This document shows, piece by piece, positions 7,607 to 15,080 of a stretch of DNA of 64,000 nt; position 1 is the stretch's first letter; the number at the start of each line of letters is the position of its first letter. Both the position numbers and the translations under genes were made by a program. The notes beneath the pieces are model-generated. The model had not been told where the DNA came from and ran no database searches. It saw nothing but the letters and a program-made list of their open reading frames with translations. The stretch comes from Cryomorpha ignava (lineage in GTDB: Bacteria; Bacteroidota; Bacteroidia; Flavobacteriales_D; Cryomorphaceae). Location of the stretch: positions 95,279-159,278 of the forward strand of contig NZ_JAAGVY010000004.1 in NCBI RefSeq assembly GCF_010686655.1, written 5' to 3'.

Positions 7607-8923
7607 ATGTACACAATAATAGATATTGAAACCACCGGCGGCAACAACAAGTCGGGCAGAATCACCGAGATAGCGGCCTTTCTTCACGACGGGCACAAGA
7701 TGATAGACAAGTTCACTTCGCTTATCAATCCCGGTATTCCGATTCCCCCATTTATCAAAAACCTGACCGGAATATCAGACGAGATGGTTGCTGATGCGCC
7801 AACATTTGAAGAAATAGCCAGCGAACTGGACCGCTTTACAGCCAACGCCATTTTTGTTGCTCACAACGTGAATTTTGATTACAGCTTTATAAAAGAAGAA
7901 TTTCGCCGTATTGGCCGGGATTTTAAGCGAAAGACGCTTTGCACTGTTCAGTTAAGCCGCGCGAGCTTTCCGGGACTCGCATCATACAGCCTCGGAAAAA
8001 TAACACGCGAACTCAATATCATTCTCGAAAATGCGCACCGGGCAGAGGCCGACGCCTGGGCGACTGTAAAGCTTTTTGAAAAAATAATCCTTAATGAAAG
8101 TAATGCGGGTCTCTTTGATGCGCATATCGGACTCCCAAAACCCGAAATCATCAACTCACCGTTCATTACAACAGAGTTCTTAGAAAGCATTCCTGACGAA
8201 TGTGGGGTGGTACGTTTTTACGATAAGGACGATACACTTATATACATCAAGCGGAGTCCGCAAATTCTAACTGCAATTAGCACCAAACTGCGTCCAAATG
8301 AATCAAAAGATTACCAGCAGTTTATCACCGATGTACACCGGATAGATTTTGATGTAACCGGCAGTGCACTTACCGCCCAGCTTATTGAAGCAAACGAAAT
8401 GCTTAAACATAAGCCCAAATTTAATCATGGTCGATTCTCGATGAAAACACATTTCGCAATTTTCAGTGAAAAAAGCGATGAATACGGAGAAGTTCTGGTG
8501 CTGAAACGAAAAAAAGAAGGAAAAAATCCTTTAATGACCTTTGGGAATTTTTATGAGGGACTCGATTTTATTAAAGAATTAGGCCAACAGCAAGATTTTG
8601 AATTCCGGCCATCACTTTTCCAAAACAGAAAATCACCTTTCCTAAAACCTGTAAATGGTGCTGCGCATAATCTCAAAAAAGCACTCCTGTCATCAGATTC
8701 TTATCTGATAATAGACGAAGCATCAACTGTAAACGAGCGGATGTTGATAATGGTAACAGATGGAATACCGACAGGTTATGGGGTTATTGACGCCCATGCC
8801 CCGATTTCAGCTTCTCCCGAAGATATGGTTCAGTACGCTTTCGCGGATTTTCCTGAAATGGAAATGATCGTAAGGTCTTATTTGGGCAAGAATCTCTATG
8901 AAAAGGTTATTCCGTTGACATAG
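7607..8923 (+). CDS. DnaQ-type 3'-5' exonuclease fused to a degenerate GIY-YIG domain
   Basis: I start at ATG 7607, which begins MYTIIDIETTGG; an upstream TTG would add only four residues. Residues 1-165 form a DEDDh exonuclease with IIDIETTG (Exo I), HNVNFDYSF (Exo II) and HRAEADA (Exo III). From about residue 193 follows a UvrC/Cho-like GIY-YIG domain (CGVVRFYDKDDTLIYIKRS, Gly200 onward, and DFDVTGSALTAQLIEANEM). Its Tyr-Ile-Gly is Tyr-Ile-Lys and the catalytic Arg of the helix is missing, so this part is probably inactive. Related DnaQ-UvrC fusions are common in Bacteroidota and may act in repair. Confidence 0.85.
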   Translation: MYTIIDIETTGGNNKSGRITEIAAFLHDGHKMIDKFTSLINPGIPIPPFIKNLTGISDEMVADAPTFEEIASELDRFTANAIFVAHNVNFDYSFIKEEFRRIGRDFKRKTLCTVQLSRASFPGLASYSLGKITRELNIILENAHRAEADAWATVKLFEKIILNESNAGLFDAHIGLPKPEIINSPFITTEFLESIPDECGVVRFYDKDDTLIYIKRSPQILTAISTKLRPNESKDYQQFITDVHRIDFDVTGSALTAQLIEANEMLKHKPKFNHGRFSMKTHFAIFSEKSDEYGEVLVLKRKKEGKNPLMTFGNFYEGLDFIKELGQQQDFEFRPSLFQNRKSPFLKPVNGAAHNLKKALLSSDSYLIIDEASTVNERMLIMVTDGIPTGYGVIDAHAPISASPEDMVQYAFADFPEMEMIVRSYLGKNLYEKVIPLT

Positions 8924-9182
8924 TTTCTGATCTGATTACAGTTTTCGAATTGAGAATAAGTGAGCCAATTGACGTATGGTAACTTATGGATTTCGCAGCA
9001 GCAATTATATGTAACGTCGGTTTAATAGATTGAAATATAAACGTTTAAATTTTCGTTCAATTACTGTAGTACCTGCAGCACTTTTAAAATCTATCGCGAT
9101 TACTTCCTTGGCTTGAACTAAGCGCAGTGGACTAATTGCCAACGTTAATCCGGCTTCGTGAATTTATTACTGTTAAATAGCG
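8924..9182. other. Spacer after the exonuclease gene
   Basis: No gene or clear terminator seen. It leads into a cluster of dispersed repeats. Confidence 0.4.
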
Positions 9183-9330
9183 ATGCAGTGCTGTAGGCAC
9201 GACAGTTATTTTAACCACGGGTTTACGCCCTTCGGTTGTGGAGAACGCTTTGCTAAGTTTAACCCGTGGATTAAAAGAACAAATCACAAAAGTGCCATCG
9301 GCACGACAGTTATTACTCATTTCGTCAATC
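9183..9330 (+). repeat. Dispersed palindromic repeat, copy A (with a second partial copy)
   Basis: CGACAGTTATT occurs at 9200-9210 and again at 9304-9314. The first copy is followed by a long stem with CCACGGG (9215-9221) pairing to CCCGTGG (9263-9269), and then by GTGCCATCGGCAC, a small hairpin. The same layout occurs inverted 200 bases on, so this is a dispersed intergenic element and not a gene. Confidence 0.65.
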
Positions 9331-9394
9331 ACAAGGCAAAGGAAAACCCCTGTATCCCGATCGCATTAGGTGAGGATTATGTTTAAAACCAAAA

Positions 9395-9530
9395 CTTGTG
9401 TAGCGTAAAAACTCTCGTACCTACGATTGAAATGAGACCGTATGGTCGGCACTTTTAAAATCACTCACGCTTTAATCCTTGGGTTAAAACCCAAGGCTAA
9501 AATAACTGTCGTCCTTACAGGACTGCAAAA
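9395..9530 (-). repeat. Dispersed palindromic repeat, copy B (inverted)
   Basis: On the minus strand this reads like copy A: CGACAGTTATT (9501-9511 on +), a tight hairpin CCTTGGGTT / AACCCAAGG around 9478-9497, a TTAAAG-type joint, and a degenerate AAAAGTGCCG block. The two copies face each other. Confidence 0.65.
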
Positions 9531-9705
9531 ATATCCGAATTAGTTTTTGGATTCAATGTTTTCACAACAATCCACATTCTGCATGGCGCATTGTTCCGAA
9601 TTGCGTATCGTTACCTACAGAAATCAATCGCTTTTCCGCGATAAGGTGAATGCTGCGGAGCGAATGTAGTGAAGCAAAGATCATTGTCCTCATCCAAAAT
9701 CTCCT

Positions 9706-9755
9706 AAAAATAAAAAAGCGCAAAGATTGCCCACTAATGTGAACAATCTTTGCGC
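9706..9755 (-). terminator. Terminator of the secreted endonuclease gene
   Basis: A perfect 12-bp stem GCGCAAAGATTG / CAATCTTTGCGC with a 14-base loop. On the minus strand a T-rich tract follows, about 25 bases beyond the stop codon. Confidence 0.9.
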
Positions 9756-9780
9756 CTCTAAGCACTTCGTAAAGCAGAAC

Positions 9781-11445
9781 TTATTGCTTCACCACTTTTC
9801 GTGTAAACATATCGCCATTCAGCATTGTAACTACCATTTGGTAAATACCTGCATTTAGCTGATTTACAGAAAAAGAGTTCAAATTTCCATCTTGTATAAA
9901 ACAAATTCTACCTGATATATCAAACATTTTAATCTGCGAAACGGGCTGATCAAGATTGCTTAAAGTGATGTTACTGGAAAATGGATTTGGATAAACGACA
10001 ATTTCAGCGTAAGCATCAGCATGCGCAAGTCCTGTAGCAAAATCAGCTGTAACAGGTATAGAATAGCTCGCACCGTTTACAGCATTTGAGGTAAAGTTTA
10101 GCATAGCTTCAAGGTCTTCAGAATTGCTTGTAGCACTACACGATACCGGTAATGAAACACTCTCACCAGGATTGATAACAAGGTTTCCGGGTGCACCATC
10201 CACAAAGTCAAAACTAGCTGTAGAATTGTCAGCCAATTCTAAATTAGTTATGGTGATAAAACGCTCACCGTAATTGGTCATTACAACGTTATAAACTTCA
10301 TCGCCTGTAGCCGCTACATCACCAAAATAAACCGCTTCGGTAGAAAGGGCTATATAACCAACATTTGGACGGTTTTCTACCAATCGCAAATTGTAAATTC
10401 GGTCTATAAACTGGGGATAATCCACAAATGGATTTCTATTATTTTGCAAGGCAAAAATGTCGTTATTCCGATTTACATCCACTTCATCAGGCGGAAACAA
10501 GGCGCACCATTCGCGAAGATCTTGCTCTTGTGTAGCAGTTAAAAACCCGCCGTAATTTTGGTAGCGCAGTAAAAAATACAATATCGCCCGGGCTGATTTA
10601 CCTTTCTGTGCATCGCGTGGTTCAAAAACAGTAATTCCATTTTCGTCAGTACCCAGTTTACTTCCACCCATTTGCCAAGTAATGTTATTCACCGCATTTC
10701 CGAAGGCATAGCTGCCGCGTGTAGCATTGGCATCAACATCAGTAACATATAAATGGTGCATATCCGATACCATTGGCGAAGCACTATTGAAATTGCCTTG
10801 CGGAAAGGTGTGTTCGGTATTTAAATTGAATGAGCTTTGGGCATTCTGTCTACTTGTATATCCCACGGCATCGGTGCCCAAATATACGCGTGTAATTCTA
10901 TTTTCGGCGCTACCCTGCCCATTAACTCTTTGGTTATCATACTCCATAAACATTTTATCGCGTGCACCGCTATAGCCAAAATCCTGGTAATTATCATCCA
11001 AAAATTCATGAAAAGCAGTTTCCAGATTCTCATCCAATAAATTGTGGGTAGCACCGTAATATGTGCCCGGATAAACACAATCGCCCAGCAAATCTAGTGA
11101 CACAGCTCCGCGATTACCACTTGTGCTTATCACCATTTCACTATTGTGAACAATATTGTGAATCGGTTTAAAAACAAGGAAAAACGAAGCGGTTTCGTTT
11201 GCTGCTAAAGTTGCAGGGTATATATTTACATAAAATGGTGACGAATTGTAAACATCAAAAAACTGTGGTTCATAAACGTCAACCTCCTCATTCGTGAGAT
11301 TTGTAATTTGAACTATTACGCTGTCCATATCGCCATAAGTAATAGTACCAAATGAAATTTGGTCAGAGTCAAGCTCTACTGATTGTGCACTTGCAACAAG
11401 TCCACAAAAGAGCATTAATCCAATAAAAAAGTAAATTTTTTTCAT
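9781..11445 (-). CDS. Secreted endonuclease I family nuclease with T9SS sorting domain
   Basis: The 554-residue protein has a signal peptide (residues 1-20). A choice-of-anchor / ASPM-SPD-2-Hydin-like beta domain (about 22-120) precedes an endonuclease I domain (about 128-350) with NTEHTFPQ, SDMHHLYVTD and an Asn/Asp-rich end (RNNDIFALQNNRNPFVDYPQF). The His and Asn residues of these motifs bind Mg2+ in the NucM/EndA family. A second choice-of-anchor domain is followed by a type A T9SS domain from about 482 (VVYPNPFSSN to FTRKVVKQ). It probably degrades extracellular DNA for phosphate and nucleotides. Monocistronic, with a strong terminator. Confidence 0.93.
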   Translation of the reverse strand: MKKIYFFIGLMLFCGLVASAQSVELDSDQISFGTITYGDMDSVIVQITNLTNEEVDVYEPQFFDVYNSSPFYVNIYPATLAANETASFFLVFKPIHNIVHNSEMVISTSGNRGAVSLDLLGDCVYPGTYYGATHNLLDENLETAFHEFLDDNYQDFGYSGARDKMFMEYDNQRVNGQGSAENRITRVYLGTDAVGYTSRQNAQSSFNLNTEHTFPQGNFNSASPMVSDMHHLYVTDVDANATRGSYAFGNAVNNITWQMGGSKLGTDENGITVFEPRDAQKGKSARAILYFLLRYQNYGGFLTATQEQDLREWCALFPPDEVDVNRNNDIFALQNNRNPFVDYPQFIDRIYNLRLVENRPNVGYIALSTEAVYFGDVAATGDEVYNVVMTNYGERFITITNLELADNSTASFDFVDGAPGNLVINPGESVSLPVSCSATSNSEDLEAMLNFTSNAVNGASYSIPVTADFATGLAHADAYAEIVVYPNPFSSNITLSNLDQPVSQIKMFDISGRICFIQDGNLNSFSVNQLNAGIYQMVVTMLNGDMFTRKVVKQ

Positions 11446-11475
11446 TCTTCTATTTTTTGTAAAAATATTAAATTA

Positions 11476-12072
11476 TTATGCCCGCTGGCTAATAGCATCG
11501 TGAATGCGCAATACCTGGGGAATAATCAACGTTTTTCCATCATTGTCAATTTGATAATCTGATAGTTTTAGCTTATCTCCGTCTGACCATTGCGCTGCCA
11601 TGCGATCGAGTACTTGATTTTCAGTTACGCCATCGCGTTTCATCACCCTGCTTATTCGCACATCCTTAGGTGCAGTAACCAGAATTACACCGTCGAGCGA
11701 TTTATACAAACCTGTCTCAAAAGTTATAGCAGCCTCTTTAAGTACGTAAGGCATTGACTCGCTTTTAGAAATCCAAAGATCAAAAGCATCGGCGACAGCC
11801 GGATGAACGATAGCGTTTAACTTTTCGCGTAAAGCCTCATCTTTAAAAACCCTGACGGCAAGAAATGGGCGATTTGCCTGTGACCCCGAATAGGCAGATT
11901 CACCAAAAGCATCAATTATCTGCTTTCGAACCTCTGCACTGGAATTTAAAATCTCTCTGCCCTCCAGATCGGCATTGAAAACGGGCACTCCAAGCGACTC
12001 AAAAATTTTAGCTACCAGCGACTTACCAGCACCAATACCGCCGGTAAGGCCAATAACCAATGGTTTAGACAT
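11476..12072 (-). CDS. coaE: Dephospho-CoA kinase
   Basis: CoaE phosphorylates dephospho-CoA, the last step of coenzyme A synthesis. The start MSKPLVIGLTGG gives 198 residues, the usual size, and puts the P-loop GGIGAGKS at residues 11-18. It begins one base after the yajC stop codon; the longer frame would overlap yajC. Other family marks are FNADLEGRE (N-A-D where many homologs have D-A-D), NAIVHPAV and KRDGVTENQVLDRMAAQ. Last gene of a nusB-DUF1573-yajC-coaE run. Confidence 0.93.
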   Translation of the reverse strand: MSKPLVIGLTGGIGAGKSLVAKIFESLGVPVFNADLEGREILNSSAEVRKQIIDAFGESAYSGSQANRPFLAVRVFKDEALREKLNAIVHPAVADAFDLWISKSESMPYVLKEAAITFETGLYKSLDGVILVTAPKDVRISRVMKRDGVTENQVLDRMAAQWSDGDKLKLSDYQIDNDGKTLIIPQVLRIHDAISQRA

Positions 12073-12073
12073 T

Positions 12074-12364
12074 TTATTTTCGAACGAGTTCTTGCTCATT
12101 TGCCACACCACTTGGCGAAATAGCAGATTTTTCAATTTTGAGCTTCGAAGAACCTGTGTCTATGATTACTACCGTATCTAATACTTCGGTCACTTTTCCA
12201 TGTATTCCGCCAATGGTTACTATTTGTGTGCCCTTGCCTAATGCTTCGCGAAATTTCTTTGCTTCTTTGGCTTTTTTAGCCTGTGGTCTGATCATAAAAA
12301 AATAGAAGATTGCAATAATAGCAACCCAAAATAAGAGACTCATGTAAGATGTACCTTCACCCAT
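12074..12364 (-). CDS. yajC: Preprotein translocase subunit YajC
   Basis: A 96-residue protein with one membrane segment (about residues 7-23) ending in the YajC hallmark [16 protein letters not shown] small soluble domain ([17 protein letters not shown]) follows. It joins SecD/SecF in the holotranslocon at the inner membrane. It sits between a DUF1573 lipoprotein gene and coaE with very short spacing, the arrangement usual in Flavobacteriales. Confidence 0.95.
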   Translation of the reverse strand: MGEGTSYMSLLFWVAIIAIFYFFMIRPQAKKAKEAKKFREALGKGTQIVTIGGIHGKVTEVLDTVVIIDTGSSKLKIEKSAISPSGVANEQELVRK

Positions 12365-12395
12365 AGTTATATATTTATTTGTTTAGTTTAATTGA

Positions 12396-12878
12396 TTAAT
12401 TATTCATTTTCATATTGTCGGGAACGACAATATTTGATTTGATATACAGCATCGTTGCTGCCGGCATGGCATTGGTTGCCACCGAAATTGTAATCGTCTG
12501 CTCGCCCCACTTATTGTCGCTATTAAACTCTACATCAATTTCGCCACCTTCTCCCGGCATAATCTTACCTGTAGGATAGCTACGCGGAATGGTGCAACCA
12601 CAAGAACCTGTTACAGCGCTTATCACCAGAGGAGCATCACCGGTATTCTCAAATTTGTAAATATAGTTTAACACCTCGCCCTGTGTAATTTTTCCGGAGT
12701 TATATTCGGTTTCCTCAAACTCGATTTTCGGCATCTTTGTTTTCTTTCCATTAAGCGTCGCTGGATTGTCTATAACGTCGGTGCCAATAGATCGGTCGGT
12801 CGTTTTTGTATCACAAGCAACTAAAACAAAAGTGGCAAAGAGAAATAAGAAAATGTACTTTTTAGTTGATAAGCCCAC
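12396..12878 (-). CDS. DUF1573 lipoprotein
   Basis: A 160-residue lipoprotein (lipobox LVAC, Cys at residue 22) with one DUF1573 Ig-like domain: FEETEYNSGKITQGEVLNYIYKF, FENTGDAPLVIS, the SCGCTIPRSYPTG motif and PGEGGEIDVEF. DUF1573 domains occur widely on Bacteroidota surface or periplasmic proteins, and their role is not established. It starts with GTG and overlaps the end of nusB by 17 bp, so the two genes are translationally linked. Confidence 0.88.
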   Translation of the reverse strand: MGLSTKKYIFLFLFATFVLVACDTKTTDRSIGTDVIDNPATLNGKKTKMPKIEFEETEYNSGKITQGEVLNYIYKFENTGDAPLVISAVTGSCGCTIPRSYPTGKIMPGEGGEIDVEFNSDNKWGEQTITISVATNAMPAATMLYIKSNIVVPDNMKMNN

Positions 12879-13809
12879 GTCCTATTTTTTTTATTGTTCC
12901 TTCTTCGGTCATTTCTGAAAAGAGCTTGTCGAGAATACCGTTTATAAAGGTATTGCTCTTAGGCGTACTGTAGTATTTCGAAATTTCGATGTACTCATTA
13001 AGCGTTACCTTCATGGGTATCTGCTTAAACTCACGTGCTTCGCTGAGTGCCATTTTCATTAAAATAACGTCCATTAAAGCAATACGTTCTATTTCCCAAT
13101 TGTCTGTAGCCGCCTTTATTAAGGCCATGTGCTCATCGTTCTGAACCAGTGTTTTTCTAAAAAGTGCTTTCACAAATGCCTTTTCATCTTCGGGTTCTTT
13201 CCACAGCGGCAATAAGGGAGTAAACTCGTCAGACTCCTTTGTAAACGATTTAAACGTTTTAATCGCCATAGAGGCAACAATGTCTAAGTCGTCTATCCAA
13301 AAAATACTTTTTTCTTCAAAGAAATATTGAAGTGATTCGTGGTTTATAAGGTGGCGCTTAAACAAGCGAATTATTATCTCTTTATCTGCCTCGTAATCAT
13401 TTTCTTCGGCAGCCATATACTCTTTGTACTCTTCGGTTTCTATCAGCGCGCGATAGATTCTACGGATCAGCTCTCCTTCGCCCATCCAATTTACTTTGGA
13501 CTTTTCGGCCACAGTCTGCAAAGCTTTGTTTTCATCTAATTGCTTGAGCAATTTATTGTCTACAAAGCGCATGTTTGGGTTAATATCCTCTTCTGTGGCA
13601 AGTCTTTTTTTCTTGCCTTCTTCTATTTTAGCTTCCGCTACGCCTCGTACTTCCATCATAATAAGCATAAGAAAAAGATACATATCGTACATTTTCTGAA
13701 TGCTGTGAAAGAGTTCTTTTTCAGCTCGAGAAATATTATTGTCTTTAGACTGCTCGTAGGCGTAGATTGCCTGCAAAATTTTAATTCTCAAATGACGGCG
13801 ATTCAACAT
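12862..13809 (-). CDS. nusB: Transcription antitermination factor NusB (long Bacteroidota form)
   Basis: The 315-residue product begins MLNRRHLRIKILQAIYAYEQ, the NusB helix 1 signature. It ends with the conserved core segments RIALMDVILMKMALSEA, IPMKVTLNEYIEISKYYSTPKS and FINGILDKL. E. coli NusB has 139 residues; Bacteroidota versions are about twice that because of an N-terminal helical extension like the one here. NusB with NusE binds boxA RNA in rRNA transcription. First gene of the run to coaE, 40 bp downstream of leucine dehydrogenase. Confidence 0.93.
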   Translation of the reverse strand: MLNRRHLRIKILQAIYAYEQSKDNNISRAEKELFHSIQKMYDMYLFLMLIMMEVRGVAEAKIEEGKKKRLATEEDINPNMRFVDNKLLKQLDENKALQTVAEKSKVNWMGEGELIRRIYRALIETEEYKEYMAAEENDYEADKEIIIRLFKRHLINHESLQYFFEEKSIFWIDDLDIVASMAIKTFKSFTKESDEFTPLLPLWKEPEDEKAFVKALFRKTLVQNDEHMALIKAATDNWEIERIALMDVILMKMALSEAREFKQIPMKVTLNEYIEISKYYSTPKSNTFINGILDKLFSEMTEEGTIKKIGRGLIN

Positions 13810-13849
13810 GCCAGTGGGGGGATCGGGATTAGGTTAAAATTATAAAAGC

Positions 13850-14953
13850 TTATCGTTTGGCTCTAACTGTTTGCATGGCGTTAATACGTGCCTGCGCCAT
13901 TTTTATTGCCACAGCATTGGCCGGTTCGTTGTTGCTACGCGATTCTTCGAGCACTGCTCTGGTAACTTCGTAAATATGTTCTGTTTTTCGATAGGCGTCT
14001 TCGCGATTATAGCCAATTACTTCAGAGTAGCAGTTTATGATACCTCCTGCATTAATCAAAAAGTCAGGTGCATAAACTATTCCTCTATCCATAATCATGG
14101 CTGCGTGTCGATTTTCATCTTCTAACTGATTATTTGCCGCTCCGGCTATAACATTGCATTTTAATCTGGATAGTGAGTCATCGTTTAGCGTTGCACCAAG
14201 TGCGCAAGGAGCATAAATGTCCATATTCTGATCATAAACGCTATCGGGATTCACTACCTCAACATTAAACTCTTCAGATACCGCTTTTAATCTGGCTTCG
14301 TAAATATCACTCACCGCAATGATGGCACGCTCTTCGTAAAGCAATTTAATAAGGTTATAGCCAACATTTCCTACACCCTGCACCATTATTTGCTTGCCTT
14401 CTAGGCTATCGCTACCAAAAGCAAATTTTGCGGCAGCCTTCATTCCCATGTAAACACCGTAAGCAGTAACCGGCGATGGATCTCCACCTCCACCTCTGCT
14501 TTCGGGCAAACCGGAAACATATTCGGTTTCTTCGGCTACGTATTCTATATCGCGTGTAGTTATTCCCACATCTTCGGCGGTAATATATTTGCCGTTAAGG
14601 CTCTCAACAAACTGGCCAAAACGGCGCATCAATGCCTCACTCTTATCTTTATGCGGGTCGCCAATTATTACAGCTTTACCCCCACCCAGATTCAAACCAG
14701 AAATGGCCGATTTAAAAGTCATACCACGAGAAAGGCGCAAAACATCTTTCAAAGCCTCGGCTTCATTTTTATACGCCCACATACGGGTTCCACCCAAGCT
14801 GGGGCCTAAAACCGTATTGTGAACAGCAATAATAGCTTTCAAGCCAGTGTCGGGATCGTTACAAAACAAAACCTGCTCGTGATCCATAGTTGCCATTTGC
14901 TCAAGCGGACCAGCTACCTGAGTAGCATTTTTAACTTCATTAGTTTCAAACAT
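13850..14953 (-). CDS. ldh: Leucine dehydrogenase (Glu/Leu/Phe/Val dehydrogenase family)
   Basis: The start MFETNEVKNATQV gives 367 residues; the longer open frame has no family similarity upstream. The substrate domain contains ALSGLNLGGGKAVIIGDP with the catalytic lysine, and TAEDVGITTRDIEYVAEET. The NAD domain has VQGVGNVGYNL and CALGATLNDD, then IAGAANNQLED. It interconverts branched-chain amino acids and 2-oxo acids. It is divergent from an ABC exporter gene and has a TACTTTTG -7 element about 70 bases upstream. Confidence 0.9.
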   Translation of the reverse strand: MFETNEVKNATQVAGPLEQMATMDHEQVLFCNDPDTGLKAIIAVHNTVLGPSLGGTRMWAYKNEAEALKDVLRLSRGMTFKSAISGLNLGGGKAVIIGDPHKDKSEALMRRFGQFVESLNGKYITAEDVGITTRDIEYVAEETEYVSGLPESRGGGGDPSPVTAYGVYMGMKAAAKFAFGSDSLEGKQIMVQGVGNVGYNLIKLLYEERAIIAVSDIYEARLKAVSEEFNVEVVNPDSVYDQNMDIYAPCALGATLNDDSLSRLKCNVIAGAANNQLEDENRHAAMIMDRGIVYAPDFLINAGGIINCYSEVIGYNREDAYRKTEHIYEVTRAVLEESRSNNEPANAVAIKMAQARINAMQTVRAKR

Positions 14954-15024
14954 TGGCTTAAAAATGATGTTAGATAAAGAAATAATTAAATGTAGATTTG
15001 CAATCTCTTCTGGTAAATTCTGCA

Positions 15025-15060
15025 CAAAAGTACATTTTTTTAATGACCACGAGGGGTGGT
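15025..15060 (-). promoter_or_regulatory. leuDH -7 element with adjacent inverted repeat
   Basis: On the minus strand TACTTTTG (15025-15032) fits TAnnTTTG. The inverted repeat ACCAC-N5-GTGGT (15046-15060) lies where the -33 region should be and also about 20 bp before the divergent ABC gene's ATG, so it could be an operator for either gene. Inference only. Confidence 0.35.
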
Positions 15061-15080
15061 ATAAAAGCAAATTATCTTAA

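Noticed and set aside
9132..9765. Small genes in the 9.1-9.8 kb spacer
   Set aside because: They coincide with the dispersed repeats and the endonuclease terminator on both strands.
14954..15070. N-terminal extension of leucine dehydrogenase
   Set aside because: The extra residues match no family sequence and overlap the -7 element and the divergent promoter region.
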